From positions 47,952 to 111,951 of the forward strand of contig NZ_JAFMPQ010000013.1 of NCBI RefSeq assembly GCF_020667845.1: a stretch of 64,000 nt of DNA, in the 5' to 3' direction. Below the pieces are notes generated by a model. The model was not told where the DNA came from. It worked only from the letters and a program-made list of their open reading frames with translations, and made no database searches. The DNA is from Cognatishimia sp. F0-27 (GTDB lineage Bacteria; Pseudomonadota; Alphaproteobacteria; Rhodobacterales; Rhodobacteraceae). Position numbers and translations under genes: made by a program. Shown one piece after another: positions 43,437 through 51,935 of the stretch; within the stretch, counting starts at the first letter, position 1; each line of letters starts with the position of its first letter.

Positions 43437-43921
43437 TGGTCTGCCCCCTGCGCGAGGATCTCGACCTTCAGCGTGCCGGGCCGGACTGTGCGTGCGGGCT
43501 CGAAACCCTGCCGGATTGCCTCGGGCCAGGCCGCGTATTTGCGCTCAGGAACTTTGAAAGCGAGATCGACATATTCGGCCGGATCGTCCCCGGCATCGCG
43601 GATCCGCGCGACCATGTCGGCCAGCCGGTCCTGATCCCAATCCACCCGCTTCGGCAGATCCGCAACCACGGTGAAATCGCCGTCATCGAAACGAACCGTT
43701 CCAGTGTCCTTGCTTGCGGCCTGGCGTTCTTCGGCGGCCCGGGTGGCGTAGCGAACGGCCAGTCCGGCATCGAAGCGTGTCTTGGCGGCCTTGTCGCGTT
43801 TCAGGTGTTCGTCGATCTCGCGCTGCAGGATTGCCAGAAGCTCAACCGGCAGGGCCGCGATTTCGGCTGCGCTGAGGGACGGCAGATCGTCGGGCGTGGG
43901 GGTGTTCTCGGGGAAAGGCAT
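43433..43921 (-). CDS. Hypothetical phage early protein
   Basis: A 162-residue acidic protein from ATG 43921, which has CGGAGA in front. An ATG at 43966, overlapping the upstream stop, is an alternative start. Helical N-terminal half (EIAALPVELLAILQREIDEH) and a mixed C-terminal half (YVDLAFKVPERKYAAWPEA). Family not recognised; the coupled position before the AAA_24 gene suggests a replication or recombination accessory. Confidence 0.6.
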   Translation of the reverse strand: MPFPENTPTPDDLPSLSAAEIAALPVELLAILQREIDEHLKRDKAAKTRFDAGLAVRYATRAAEERQAASKDTGTVRFDDGDFTVVADLPKRVDWDQDRLADMVARIRDAGDDPAEYVDLAFKVPERKYAAWPEAIRQGFEPARTVRPGTLKVEILAQGADQ

Positions 43922-43965
43922 GAAATGGTCTCCGTGATCGGTGAAAAAGGATTGGAAAGCGGGCA

Positions 43966-44325
43966 TCACGCGGCCTCGAGCAGGCGGACTGACAAGGCGG
44001 CACCGCTGGATCGGGGTTTGGGCCGGGCGACGGCGATGTAGGCGAAGTGGTCGGGGCCGATCCGCGCCTGCACGAGATGGACAAGGTTCTGCTCAGCCGC
44101 GCGAAGGGCGGCTGCCGCGACCTGGCGCAAGGCGCGCTGACGGTCGGCAGGAAGTTTCGACAGGACGGCGGTGGCATCGACCGCGAGAAACCCGCGGTGA
44201 TAGATCAGCGTCTCGCCGGGTTCGGCCTGCGCGATCCAGGCGCAGAGTCCGACCTCGTCCAGACCGTTAGCGGCGCAAAACGGCACCACCCGATCGACCG
44301 CGAAATCATCGAGCCGGACCATCAT
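43966..44325 (-). CDS. Hypothetical phage early protein
   Basis: A 119-residue protein (VRLDDFAVDRVVPFCAANGL; LIYHRGFLAVD; LRAAEQNLVHLVQARIG). Overlaps both neighbours by a few nucleotides. It resembles small conserved phage proteins of alphaproteobacteria, but no family could be named. Confidence 0.6.
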   Translation of the reverse strand: MMVRLDDFAVDRVVPFCAANGLDEVGLCAWIAQAEPGETLIYHRGFLAVDATAVLSKLPADRQRALRQVAAAALRAAEQNLVHLVQARIGPDHFAYIAVARPKPRSSGAALSVRLLEAA

Positions 44326-44531
44326 GCGGCACCGACATGCGCATCAGCGCCGGTGCTGTGGCGCAGCTGGTCCTGCTCGAATGCGGTGATATCCTCCATG
44401 CGGTAAACCACACGGCCGCCCAGCTTCATGAACTGCGGGCCTTCTCCGGCCCACCGCCACCGCTCCAACGTGCGGTGTGAGATGTTCCACCGTCGGGCCA
44501 GTTCTTTCTGATTGAGGTGTTTGAGCTGCAT
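44322..44531 (-). CDS. AlpA/excisionase-like helix-turn-helix protein
   Basis: A 69-residue DNA-binding protein with the MerR/AlpA-type winged helix (LNQKELARRWNISHRTLERW, then KLGGRVVYRMEDITAFE). First gene of the early minus-strand operon, ATG 44531 behind AGGAGACGAAG. It could be an excisionase or an early transcription regulator. Confidence 0.75.
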   Translation of the reverse strand: MQLKHLNQKELARRWNISHRTLERWRWAGEGPQFMKLGGRVVYRMEDITAFEQDQLRHSTGADAHVGAA

Positions 44532-44746
44532 CTTCGTCTCCTGTCGCTCGCTGCGTTGGGAGGAAGATGCAAAATCCTGCTGTGGGATGTCGTCAGGATC
44601 GAAGCGGGATGCGGAGGGGGATCAGTTTGAGCCTTGCAACTCAACGGCGAACGCCGTGGCGGGGGATGGTGATCCCACTCTCATCCCCTTGCGCATCCCA
44701 CTGTGGAGCCGGAGGGACGCGCGCACCCGAAGGAGTCAGACCGGAA
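44532..44746. promoter_or_regulatory. Early operon control region with GGGATG words
   Basis: No gene seen. Five copies of GGGATG/CATCCC occur in 116 bp: 44584, 44606 and 44663 in one orientation, 44682 and 44694 in the other. The flanks are GT and GC, and a GGGAT-GGTG-ATCCC inverted repeat overlaps 44663. They lie just upstream of the first early gene, where repressor operators would be expected. Confidence 0.45.
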
Positions 44747-45430
44747 TCAGCCGCAGTTCAGACGGTAGTTGCCGCGACCATTCGATTCGATCAGCGACCG
44801 CCACTGCTTCTGGGATTTGAACACGTCGGACATCTTCAGGCTCTTCGAGCCCGCTGCCGACAGGATCGCCTTGCCGCTCTGCCAAGGCTCACCGCGGCGC
44901 GCAGCCTCATGCAGCGCACGGACAACCTGCGCTTGGATGGGGCCAAGGCGGAACTGATGCCCGCCGCAGCGCACCTCATGATAGTCGGACGACGCGCTGA
45001 AGACAGGCAGCTGCGGTCCGGTCTCTGCGCCGGAGAACCCGGTCTCCGCTTCAAAACGATCACGTTCCTCGCGCCTTAGCAGCAGATCTCCGATCATCAC
45101 GAAGATCGGCTCAGCTTCGCCATAGAGCGTTGCATAGGACGCGCGCGGCGTACGAAAATCGCTGAGATGAGCCTCGCTGCACCGGAAAAGTTGGAAGACG
45201 TCCTGCGCATAGAGATCCAGCAGTCCGCTATAGCGGCTCTGCTCCCACGGAACGCGGAACCGCTCCCCGTTGCCGGTATCCTCGTAATCACCCAGCTCAA
45301 GCGGAATGCCGAAGACGCGCACCGACAGCCGCAGCTTGTCGTTCTCCGCCAGATAGATCAGGTCGGCCTCGGAGATGGACCAGCGATCAAGGATCTCCGG
45401 CAGAGTAAAATACGCCTTCTCGATCTCCAT
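44747..45430 (-). CDS. Hypothetical protein divergent from the repressor
   Basis: A 227-residue protein from ATG 45430 (MEIEKAYFTLPEILDRWSIS, preceded by GGGGGTC). The N-terminus looks like a HTH_17-type domain. The C-terminal 60 residues (FRLGPIQAQVVRALHEAARR ... NGRGNYRLN) look like a winged helix. Divergent from the CI-like gene and in the cro/antirepressor position. Function not known; a lysogeny-control role is inferred. Confidence 0.6.
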   Translation of the reverse strand: MEIEKAYFTLPEILDRWSISEADLIYLAENDKLRLSVRVFGIPLELGDYEDTGNGERFRVPWEQSRYSGLLDLYAQDVFQLFRCSEAHLSDFRTPRASYATLYGEAEPIFVMIGDLLLRREERDRFEAETGFSGAETGPQLPVFSASSDYHEVRCGGHQFRLGPIQAQVVRALHEAARRGEPWQSGKAILSAAGSKSLKMSDVFKSQKQWRSLIESNGRGNYRLNCG

Positions 45431-45538
45431 CTGACCCCCGATTCCTGCCATTGAGTGTTTAGGGTTTGTTCTAAATCCTTGACGGCCTCCGATCAATCCT
45501 GTTTTATCCTATTTGATCCACAGCTCTCTGGGGAAAAC
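45431..45538. promoter_or_regulatory. Divergent lysogeny control region
   Basis: AT-rich 108 bp between two divergent regulators. A possible repressor promoter has TTGACG (45479-45484) and TTTTAT (45502-45507) at 17-bp spacing. Inverted repeats that could be operators are TTTAG-8-CTAAA (45458-45475) and GATCAA-16-TTGATC (45491-45518), the second spanning the -10. Confidence 0.5.
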
Positions 45539-46216
45539 ATGACCGAGCATCACACGCTCTCCGACCGCCTTCGCGCCCGCGCCCAGCAACTCGGGCTCAG
45601 CCCTGCTCATGTCGCAGAGATGGCCGGGGTCAATCGCTCCTTCGTCTACGACATCCTGCGCGGCCGCTCTGCACGCCCCGGCATCGACAAGTTGGCGGAG
45701 GTCGCCCGCGTGCTGAAGGTCGAGAGAGAGTGGCTTATCCACGGCATCGGCGAGGTGGAGGGCGCGCCGCCCTTCATCGAGAACCCGGATGAAACCTTCG
45801 TCGCGATCGCGCATGCCAGCCCGCGCCCGTCAATGGGAGGCGGCGCTGTTGTGACAGAGGATCACGACACACCGGGGCGCGCCTATCACTTCCGCCGCTC
45901 CTGGATAAAGGGCAGCCTCAAGGCCAGCCCGTCGCAGCTTCGCATCATGCATGTCGAGGGCGACAGCATGGCGCCAACGCTCTTGGACGGCGACGCCGTG
46001 CTGGTTGACATGACCCGCCGCGCACCCAACCCGCCCGGGATCTTCGTGCTGGACGATGGCATGGGGCTGGTCGCCAAGCGGCTCGAGCATGTGCCAAACA
46101 GCGATCCGCCCGCTGTGCGGGTGATTTCGGACAACGGCTTCTACAGTCCATATGAGCGCAGCGCCGAAGAAATCCACATCATCGGCCGCATCCGCTGGTT
46201 TGCGCGGGAGATTTGA
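45539..46216 (+). CDS. CI-like repressor with S24 autoprotease
   Basis: A 225-residue lysogeny repressor: N-terminal XRE-type HTH (LGLSPAHVAEMAGVNRSFVY) and a C-terminal LexA/CI S24 domain. The catalytic dyad is Ser143 in EGDSMAPTL and Lys180 in VAKRLE. RecA-stimulated self-cleavage would link induction to DNA damage. ATG 45539 was chosen over 45455 because upstream codons lie in the operator region and GGGGAAAAC precedes it. The expected Ala-Gly/Cys-Gly cleavage site was not pinned down. Confidence 0.85.
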   Translation: MTEHHTLSDRLRARAQQLGLSPAHVAEMAGVNRSFVYDILRGRSARPGIDKLAEVARVLKVEREWLIHGIGEVEGAPPFIENPDETFVAIAHASPRPSMGGGAVVTEDHDTPGRAYHFRRSWIKGSLKASPSQLRIMHVEGDSMAPTLLDGDAVLVDMTRRAPNPPGIFVLDDGMGLVAKRLEHVPNSDPPAVRVISDNGFYSPYERSAEEIHIIGRIRWFAREI

Positions 46217-46217
46217 G

Positions 46218-46946
46218 ATGATCGAGTTCCGCCAGATTGACGATGCTGATCCCGTGCTGGCGCACTCACCGATGGTGCGGGCGCTGGAAAAGACTTTCTC
46301 CTACATCGCCGATCATGGCGGGATCGGGCTGACGCCGTCGAAGGCCTTCAAGCGCGTGTTCGTGCATTGGGCAGCGCGGGAGTTCGACTGGCCCGGCTAT
46401 TCCGAGGAAAACCTCTTCGCCATCAACAAGGTGCTGAACGAAATCGACTTTGGCCCGCTGATGGATCTGCACGACGTGATGATCGCGTTGAAGATCGGAC
46501 GGCACTACAAGGGGCAGTTCAAATTGACCAAGGCGGGCCAGGAACTGGTCGAGCATCCTGGTCGGGCCTTCGGTATCGTCACCCCCTTCTACCTGTTCGA
46601 GGTCAATCACGCCCGCTTCTCGCGCTTTGACAACGAGCCGATCCTGGGCAATTGGGACGTGTTCCTGAACGTGTTGAACGTCGAGACCGAGGACGTCGCG
46701 ACTGGTGCTGACCTGCGACGGGTGCTGTTCGGAGAGCCGGATCCCGCCGGGGGCTTCGACGATGTGCTAAGCAGCCTCTATATCCAGGTGCTTCGGCCCC
46801 TTTGCTGGACAGGGTTGCTGCAAGAAACCCGCGCCCTAGACCTGCCTCGGACAAGAGAGAGCATGTTCGCCAAAACGCCGCTATGGAGAGCGGCGCTGCG
46901 GCTGGAGACGGATGGGATGGGGCGGGGTACAACAACTAAGCATTAA
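46218..46946 (+). CDS. Hypothetical protein in the repressor operon
   Basis: A 242-residue protein whose ATG 46218 follows the repressor stop by 1 nt, so the two are co-expressed in the lysogen. N-terminal half contains GIGLTPSKAFKRVFVHWAAR and LHDVMIALKIGRHYKGQFKL, helical with a winged-helix feel. No family recognised. Expression with CI makes an immunity or exclusion role possible, but that is inference. Confidence 0.6.
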   Translation: MIEFRQIDDADPVLAHSPMVRALEKTFSYIADHGGIGLTPSKAFKRVFVHWAAREFDWPGYSEENLFAINKVLNEIDFGPLMDLHDVMIALKIGRHYKGQFKLTKAGQELVEHPGRAFGIVTPFYLFEVNHARFSRFDNEPILGNWDVFLNVLNVETEDVATGADLRRVLFGEPDPAGGFDDVLSSLYIQVLRPLCWTGLLQETRALDLPRTRESMFAKTPLWRAALRLETDGMGRGTTTKH

Positions 46947-47013
46947 GGAACCCGTACGTTGCTTTTCGAAAACACCTCCACGCCCCAGGCAAAAAACTTA
47001 ACCATTGGCTCTG

Positions 47014-48693
47014 TTACTTGAGAATCTTGTATTTCTCCGATTCTTTACGGTCCACAGTAGCCACTTCGTTTTTTCCCATTCGAAAGGCGTTTTCATAGTC
47101 TCTGCCATTGGCCAACGCTTGATAAAATGCGTAGGTGAACTTTGGAGCTGTTAAATCATTTATTGTATCCGTCGAGCCTACCACTACCGGTACGTACCTC
47201 GCGCAGGCCTGAGCCACCTCTTCTGTGAAACATGCGTGCAATATCACGCATTCAAGTTTGCCGTATGTGTCTAGAATATCAGCTAAAACGTCGCCATCCA
47301 ATACAGCGGTAGACCCATCATGTGTCTCAAATACCAGAATGCCACGATCACCATGCCCGCTGAAGTGCAGAATTTTTGGCTCGTGATTCAAAAGGTGTTC
47401 TTGAACTTGGTCAAGGCGAACAGCAAACCTTTGCACAACGTTCAAATCACGCCGCCGGTTTGTCAGTTTTCTTAGTTGTTCCTCTAAGAGGGCGGCCTCT
47501 TTGTCAGCACGTAACCGGCCTTGGTCATCCGGTGTGGCGTTAAGCACGAGTACCGTTGTTGCATTCTGCATCTTCACCGCCATCAAAATTTTACTGTGTG
47601 CTTCATCTGTCGACGCACCAAAGAGCTCGAAAGATGAAGCAGCTTCCCTTGCTTTGATTTCACCGTATAGCGGCATGCGTTCCGCACCAAGCAGAACCCG
47701 CTCACGAAATTCGCCACTTCGATCATGAAGACTGAGCGCCATGTCTCTGTAACTTGGAACCGCATCCGAATATCTGGCAAAGTGCTCTGCCAACAAGAGT
47801 TGGACACGAGGGCTTTCCTCAGTTTCAAACCAAGACAGGGTGACATCTTGCAGCCCATCATAGAAGCTGTTCAGCAGACCTTTGGACAATCCTTCGCGCG
47901 CATCGGCAGAGGGGAGATTGCTGCCCCTAATTATTAGATCCTGTCGCTTCGAAAAGTCACTGAATCTTGATGCTCCAAGCTGTAGCAATTTGGATTGCAC
48001 GTTTGGAGGTTCAAGCTCAAGCGTATCGAACGATGTACCGAGGTGATCTAACGTCAAGCGTTTATTTTCGATAACCGCCCAAACACTATACTGTCGAACA
48101 ATATGGTCGTCATGCTGCCCAAGCGCTCTAACAATCTCACCATTTTCGTAGTGCGGATGAAGAAGATGTTGAATGTCACGGTTGATACCAACAACAATAA
48201 GCGCAAGTTTCAGAATTTCTTCGTTTGCTGAATCAATATCTATGGACAGCTCCACTTTATCAAGCATCGTTGGAGCAACCGTTTGCATTGCCGCTAGCAT
48301 TCGTACGGCAGGCAGGATGTTGTTCATTCCTTCCAGAGCTGGGATCTGGCCCTTGTAGAGAAAGCCAAGAGCCGAGATGGCCGCGGCAACGATCTCCGGC
48401 TTGTCCTCGTGACGTTTGAGCGCATACTCAACGCTCTGAGCCGTATTCCCCATTGTACCTAGGCGAGCGATTGTGTTCAGCCCCCACCGCACGACCTTCT
48501 CATCTCTGCTATTTACAGTGATGCCGGCGATCGCCTGCTCAAACGCGAGACGTGCTTCAGGGGAAAACCGAAGGCCCAAACGATACAGACGGCAAATATC
48601 CTGAAGGGCAGTTTTCTGCCTTCGCGGATCACCGCTATCTAGTTCAAACCGAAGAAATGCCGCCTGTTGTGCGGTAAGTATCTGCGTCGCCAA
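47014..48693 (-). CDS. HEAT-repeat/CHAT caspase-like protease
   Basis: A 559-residue protein. Residues 1-330 are helical repeats of HEAT/ARM type (VRWGLNTIARLG; EIVAAAISALGFL; IVRQYSVWAVIE). Residues about 360-550 form a CHAT (caspase HetF-associated) protease: TVLVLNATPDDQGRLRADKE, then HFSGHG with His447, then VILHACFTEEVA with Cys488, the complete catalytic dyad. The start is TTG 48693 behind GAGG, overlapping the previous gene by 50 nt. GC is low (35% at line 48181), unlike neighbours. CHAT proteases are effectors in several bacterial death pathways; the helical repeats may sense a trigger. Confidence 0.85.
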   Translation of the reverse strand: MATQILTAQQAAFLRFELDSGDPRRQKTALQDICRLYRLGLRFSPEARLAFEQAIAGITVNSRDEKVVRWGLNTIARLGTMGNTAQSVEYALKRHEDKPEIVAAAISALGFLYKGQIPALEGMNNILPAVRMLAAMQTVAPTMLDKVELSIDIDSANEEILKLALIVVGINRDIQHLLHPHYENGEIVRALGQHDDHIVRQYSVWAVIENKRLTLDHLGTSFDTLELEPPNVQSKLLQLGASRFSDFSKRQDLIIRGSNLPSADAREGLSKGLLNSFYDGLQDVTLSWFETEESPRVQLLLAEHFARYSDAVPSYRDMALSLHDRSGEFRERVLLGAERMPLYGEIKAREAASSFELFGASTDEAHSKILMAVKMQNATTVLVLNATPDDQGRLRADKEAALLEEQLRKLTNRRRDLNVVQRFAVRLDQVQEHLLNHEPKILHFSGHGDRGILVFETHDGSTAVLDGDVLADILDTYGKLECVILHACFTEEVAQACARYVPVVVGSTDTINDLTAPKFTYAFYQALANGRDYENAFRMGKNEVATVDRKESEKYKILK

Positions 48694-49639
48694 CCGAGCC
48701 TCGTTTTTTCAAATCTGCGAATCGAGACAATATTCGCCTGCTCCAGGGCTCGAAATCGTCAATATTGTTGTACTGCTCAGCTGCTATCAGCCAATGCGGT
48801 TCGTTTATCGACAATCGGCGTGTTGTTGGCTCAAACCAATCCGGGCATTGCCATGTGACGACAATAATTACATCAAGATCGTCGGAATCAGTCTCGACGG
48901 CGACCACGCAGTCAATCGTAGGACGAACGGCGCCATCGTTGTCAAATGTAGCAAAGGAGAGGTCCAAGTCTTGGACCAGCACTGATACGGCGCAGTCCTT
49001 GACCCCTAGAGGATCATCCGAAAAGAGAGATGCGTCCTCTGAGGCAAGTGCTCCTGGGAAGCCAATAGACCTTTTGTTTGCGAATGCATCACGGTCGTCT
49101 CGATATCTTCCAACTCGGTAGGCCAAAAAGCTTTCATGCCGAACCGCGATCGAAAATGTCCAGGCCGAACAATATCCACGCTTCGCCATTTCGTCTGGAT
49201 GCATATAGGCCAAGGCACCCTCAGCATCTGCCGATTTAAAGAAATCATCGAATTCTTCTACATAATTCTTAAAGCGATCAACAAAGGAACGCCGCACGGC
49301 CAAAGCATCTCCCCGCTTTAAATCCCGTGTTCTTCTGCGTGCCGGGAACCTCGTCTTCCACTCTTCGGGAATTTTCGGATCATTAAGGAACTCTACTAGC
49401 GCAAACTGGCCCGGTTCTGTTCTGTAGAAAGAAGACGTCTCCCGATGGTGAAGGATATCCTCACTTAGCCGCGCCTGAAGTGTTTTCTGTTGAGTTCGGC
49501 CATGGAGATGAGATGGGACAACGCCTGCCTGGTAAGCCATATCAAGAATGGCCCGTGCGCTCATCGGGCGACGGGTAGACTTCAAGACTGCTTCTGCGAT
49601 TTGTAGATATGAGTCCAAAAGTTCCTCCGCCCTCAGCAT
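48644..49639 (-). CDS. HARE-HTH protein with Nudix-like C-terminal domain
   Basis: A 331-residue protein. The N-terminal 80 residues match a HARE-HTH winged helix (MSARAILDMAYQAGVVPSHL, then QARLSEDILHHRE and FYRTEPGQFALV), a domain tied to restriction enzymes and chromatin proteins. The C-terminal 200 residues (FLAYRVGRYRDD, RSIGFPGALASEDASLF, then DCAVSVLVQDLDLS) follow the layout of a Nudix fold but lack the REx2EE glutamates, so it is probably a binding rather than hydrolytic domain; this is tentative. It is the first gene of a two-gene operon with the CHAT protease. No strong ribosome site was seen. Confidence 0.65.
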   Translation of the reverse strand: MLRAEELLDSYLQIAEAVLKSTRRPMSARAILDMAYQAGVVPSHLHGRTQQKTLQARLSEDILHHRETSSFYRTEPGQFALVEFLNDPKIPEEWKTRFPARRRTRDLKRGDALAVRRSFVDRFKNYVEEFDDFFKSADAEGALAYMHPDEMAKRGYCSAWTFSIAVRHESFLAYRVGRYRDDRDAFANKRSIGFPGALASEDASLFSDDPLGVKDCAVSVLVQDLDLSFATFDNDGAVRPTIDCVVAVETDSDDLDVIIVVTWQCPDWFEPTTRRLSINEPHWLIAAEQYNNIDDFEPWSRRILSRFADLKKRGSVGDADTYRTTGGISSV

Positions 49640-49894
49640 GTACCATCACCCGCGCAGTTTCAACGTAAACAGACTTTTCCCAAGGCACGTGCATGCAGCG
49701 GACATCTGTTCCTTCGAATTGAGTGATGCTGCCAAGTGGTGGAAGGATCAAGATTCTCGATCCGTAGCCAAGCACGTCACGTACTATCTGACGCCTAGAA
49801 TTTCGCGCCACTTCGTCAACCTATTGTTTTACCTTGAAATTCCATCCTCATAGCGGCCACCACAGGACAAAACAGCTCCTGAGGTTCGCCCACC
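49640..49894. promoter_or_regulatory. AT-rich intergenic region
   Basis: It separates the HARE-HTH/CHAT operon (leftward) from the recombinase operon (rightward) and must hold both promoters. Open frames of 89 and 101 codons cross it on opposite strands but show no family character and overlap the start of the HARE-HTH gene, so they are not called. Confidence 0.4.
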
Positions 49895-50116
49895 ATGCCC
49901 GACACCAGCGTCATTTTCGCCCCTCCGCCCGAAACGCTCACCACCGATGAGCGGTTGGCTGAACTCGCCCGGATCCTCGCCACGGCCGTGGATCGAACCA
50001 ACCCACCGACAATAAACGAGAATTCTGCGAACGAGGCAGACAGTTCGCTGGACATCCTCGCCCTTGTTCGCCGTCGTCGTCACCAGCTGCGAACCCGAGT
50101 TGGAGAGGACGAATGA
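49895..50116 (+). CDS. Small hypothetical protein of the recombinase operon
   Basis: A 73-residue hydrophilic protein (TLTTDERLAELARILATAVD; LDILALVRRRRHQL) at the head of the recombinase operon. It overlaps the DUF2924 gene by 4 nt. Small genes of this type usually precede DUF2924 and serine recombinase genes in Rhodobacterales mobile elements; role unknown. Confidence 0.6.
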   Translation: MPDTSVIFAPPPETLTTDERLAELARILATAVDRTNPPTINENSANEADSSLDILALVRRRRHQLRTRVGEDE

Positions 50117-50613
50117 CAAAAACCAAAACGAAATCAGTAGGAAAGAGAACGGGCCTTGGCCCTGCGCAGGGCCACGCTGTCCTGGCGGACCTGGTCGCGA
50201 TGAAGGCCATGACCGTGCCGGAACTGCGTGAGAAATGGGCGGCGATCTTTGACGCCCCCGCGCCGAACACCAGCCGTCAGAACCTCGAGCTCCGGCTTGG
50301 CTACCGCATCCAGGAACTGGCCCTGGGCGGCATCAACCGCGACGCGCTGCGGACGCTGAACGCTCTGGCGGCCGAGGTGGCTTCCGGCGAACCTGGACAG
50401 ATGGTGTCCGACCCGCGCCGCCCGATGCCGGGCACCAAGCTCGTCCGCGAATGGAATGGCGTCGAGCACACCGTCACCGTCTTGGCGAAGGGCTTTGAGT
50501 GGCAGGGCCGCCGGTACAAATCGCTGTCCGGCGCAGCCCGGGCCATCACCGGCGCAAACTGGAATGGCTGGAAGTTCTTCGGCTTCACCCCGCGCCCGAG
50601 GATCAGCAAATGA
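50113..50613 (+). CDS. DUF2924 protein
   Basis: A 166-residue DUF2924 protein: N-terminal LRLGYRIQELALGG and the C-terminal GTKLVREWNGVEHTVTVLAK with FEWQGRRYKSLSGAARAITG, a RAMA-like DNA-associated domain. It is almost always found immediately upstream of a large serine recombinase and overlaps it here as ATGA; it may be a recombination directionality or DNA-binding partner (inference). Confidence 0.85.
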   Translation: MTKTKTKSVGKRTGLGPAQGHAVLADLVAMKAMTVPELREKWAAIFDAPAPNTSRQNLELRLGYRIQELALGGINRDALRTLNALAAEVASGEPGQMVSDPRRPMPGTKLVREWNGVEHTVTVLAKGFEWQGRRYKSLSGAARAITGANWNGWKFFGFTPRPRISK

Positions 50614-51935
50614 CGCGCCAAACACAGCCGCAACCGCCCCGCCGCCTGCGCTGCGCGATCTACACCCGCAAGTCGAGCGAGGAAGGGCTCGATATGGAGT
50701 TCAACAGTCTCGATGCTCAGCGGGAAGCCTGCGAGGCCTATATCGCCAGCCAGAAGGCAGAGGGTTGGGTCTGCCTGCGCGACAAATACAATGACGGTGG
50801 CTTCTCCGGCGGCACGCTGGAAAGGCCCGCGCTTAAGGATCTGATCGCGGACATCGAGGACGGGCTGATCGACATCGTCGTCGTCTACAAGATCGACCGG
50901 CTCAGCCGCGCGCTGATGGATTTCTCCAAGCTGGTCGAGATCTTCGACAAGCACGGCGTCACCTTCGTCTCCGTCACCCAGTCCTTCAACACCACGACGT
51001 CGATGGGGCGGCTGACGCTGAACATCCTGCTCAGCTTTGCCCAATTCGAGCGCGAGGTCATCGGCGAGCGGATCCGCGACAAGGTCGCTGCGTCGCGCAA
51101 GAAGGGCATCTGGATGGGCGGGCCGGTGCCGCTTGGGTACAACGTGAAGGACCGCAAGCTGATCGTGGACCCGGCCGAGGCCGAAACCGTGCGGACGATC
51201 TTCACCCTCTACGCCCGGTCGAGCTCCACGGCGCAGGTGATCCGCGAGTTGGACGCGCGCGCGATCCTGACCAAGACCGGCAGGCCCTACGACAAGACCT
51301 CGCTTCTCAAGACCCTGCACAACAAGGTCTATCGCGGCCTCGCTGTGCACAAGGGCACGGCCTATCCCGGCGAGCACGACGCGATCATCGACGAGCCACT
51401 ATGGGACGAGGTGCACGATGTGATCGCGAACAACCGCGTCAAGCGGGTTGCCGTTGCCAAGGAACCTTCACCGGCTCTGCTGCGCGGGCTGATCTTCACC
51501 GAAACCGGCGTCGCGATGACCCCGCACCACACCAAGAAAGGCACGCGGCGCTATCGCTACTATGTGTCGATGGACGCGATCAAGAAACGGCCCAAGGCCG
51601 AGATCCGCGGGCCACAACGGCTGCCCGGCGGCATGGTCGAGGACGCCGTGATCGGCGAAATCCGCCGCCTGCTGCGCACCCCCGAGGTTGCCGCGCGGGT
51701 GTCAAGGACCCTGCGCAAGGACCGGCCAGACCTTGGCGAGGAAGCGATCAGCGCGTCGTTGACCCAGTTCGACGAGATGTGGAAGGCGCTGATCCCGGCC
51801 GAGCAGGCGCGCGTGGTCAGGCTTCTGGTGGCGCGGATCACCGCCAGCGATGCCGGGCTGGCGGTTGATCTCCGCCATGAGGGCTTGGGCGCGATTGCCG
51901 CTCTGATGGCCCCGGCCAAGCCGGAGGTGGCGTGA
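50610..51935 (+). CDS. Large serine recombinase (integrase)
   Basis: A 441-residue integrase. The resolvase domain has the catalytic Ser22 in YTRKSS and the arginine motif YKIDRLSRAL. The recombinase domain is GPVPLGYNVKDRKLIVDP, followed by a short C-terminal region. The zinc-ribbon cysteines found in many large serine recombinases are not present, as in the compact DUF2924-linked clade. It should integrate and, with a helper, excise the prophage. The att sites could not be located. Confidence 0.9.
   Translation: MTRQTQPQPPRRLRCAIYTRKSSEEGLDMEFNSLDAQREACEAYIASQKAEGWVCLRDKYNDGGFSGGTLERPALKDLIADIEDGLIDIVVVYKIDRLSRALMDFSKLVEIFDKHGVTFVSVTQSFNTTTSMGRLTLNILLSFAQFEREVIGERIRDKVAASRKKGIWMGGPVPLGYNVKDRKLIVDPAEAETVRTIFTLYARSSSTAQVIRELDARAILTKTGRPYDKTSLLKTLHNKVYRGLAVHKGTAYPGEHDAIIDEPLWDEVHDVIANNRVKRVAVAKEPSPALLRGLIFTETGVAMTPHHTKKGTRRYRYYVSMDAIKKRPKAEIRGPQRLPGGMVEDAVIGEIRRLLRTPEVAARVSRTLRKDRPDLGEEAISASLTQFDEMWKALIPAEQARVVRLLVARITASDAGLAVDLRHEGLGAIAALMAPAKPEVA

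Noticed and set aside
46947..47013. Terminator between the convergent repressor-operon gene and the CHAT gene
   Set aside because: Looked for a GC stem with a T-tract on both strands; none convincing.
49542..49853. Opposed 89- and 101-codon open frames across the start of the HARE-HTH gene
   Set aside because: No ribosome site or family character; they overlap each other and the 5' end of a better gene.
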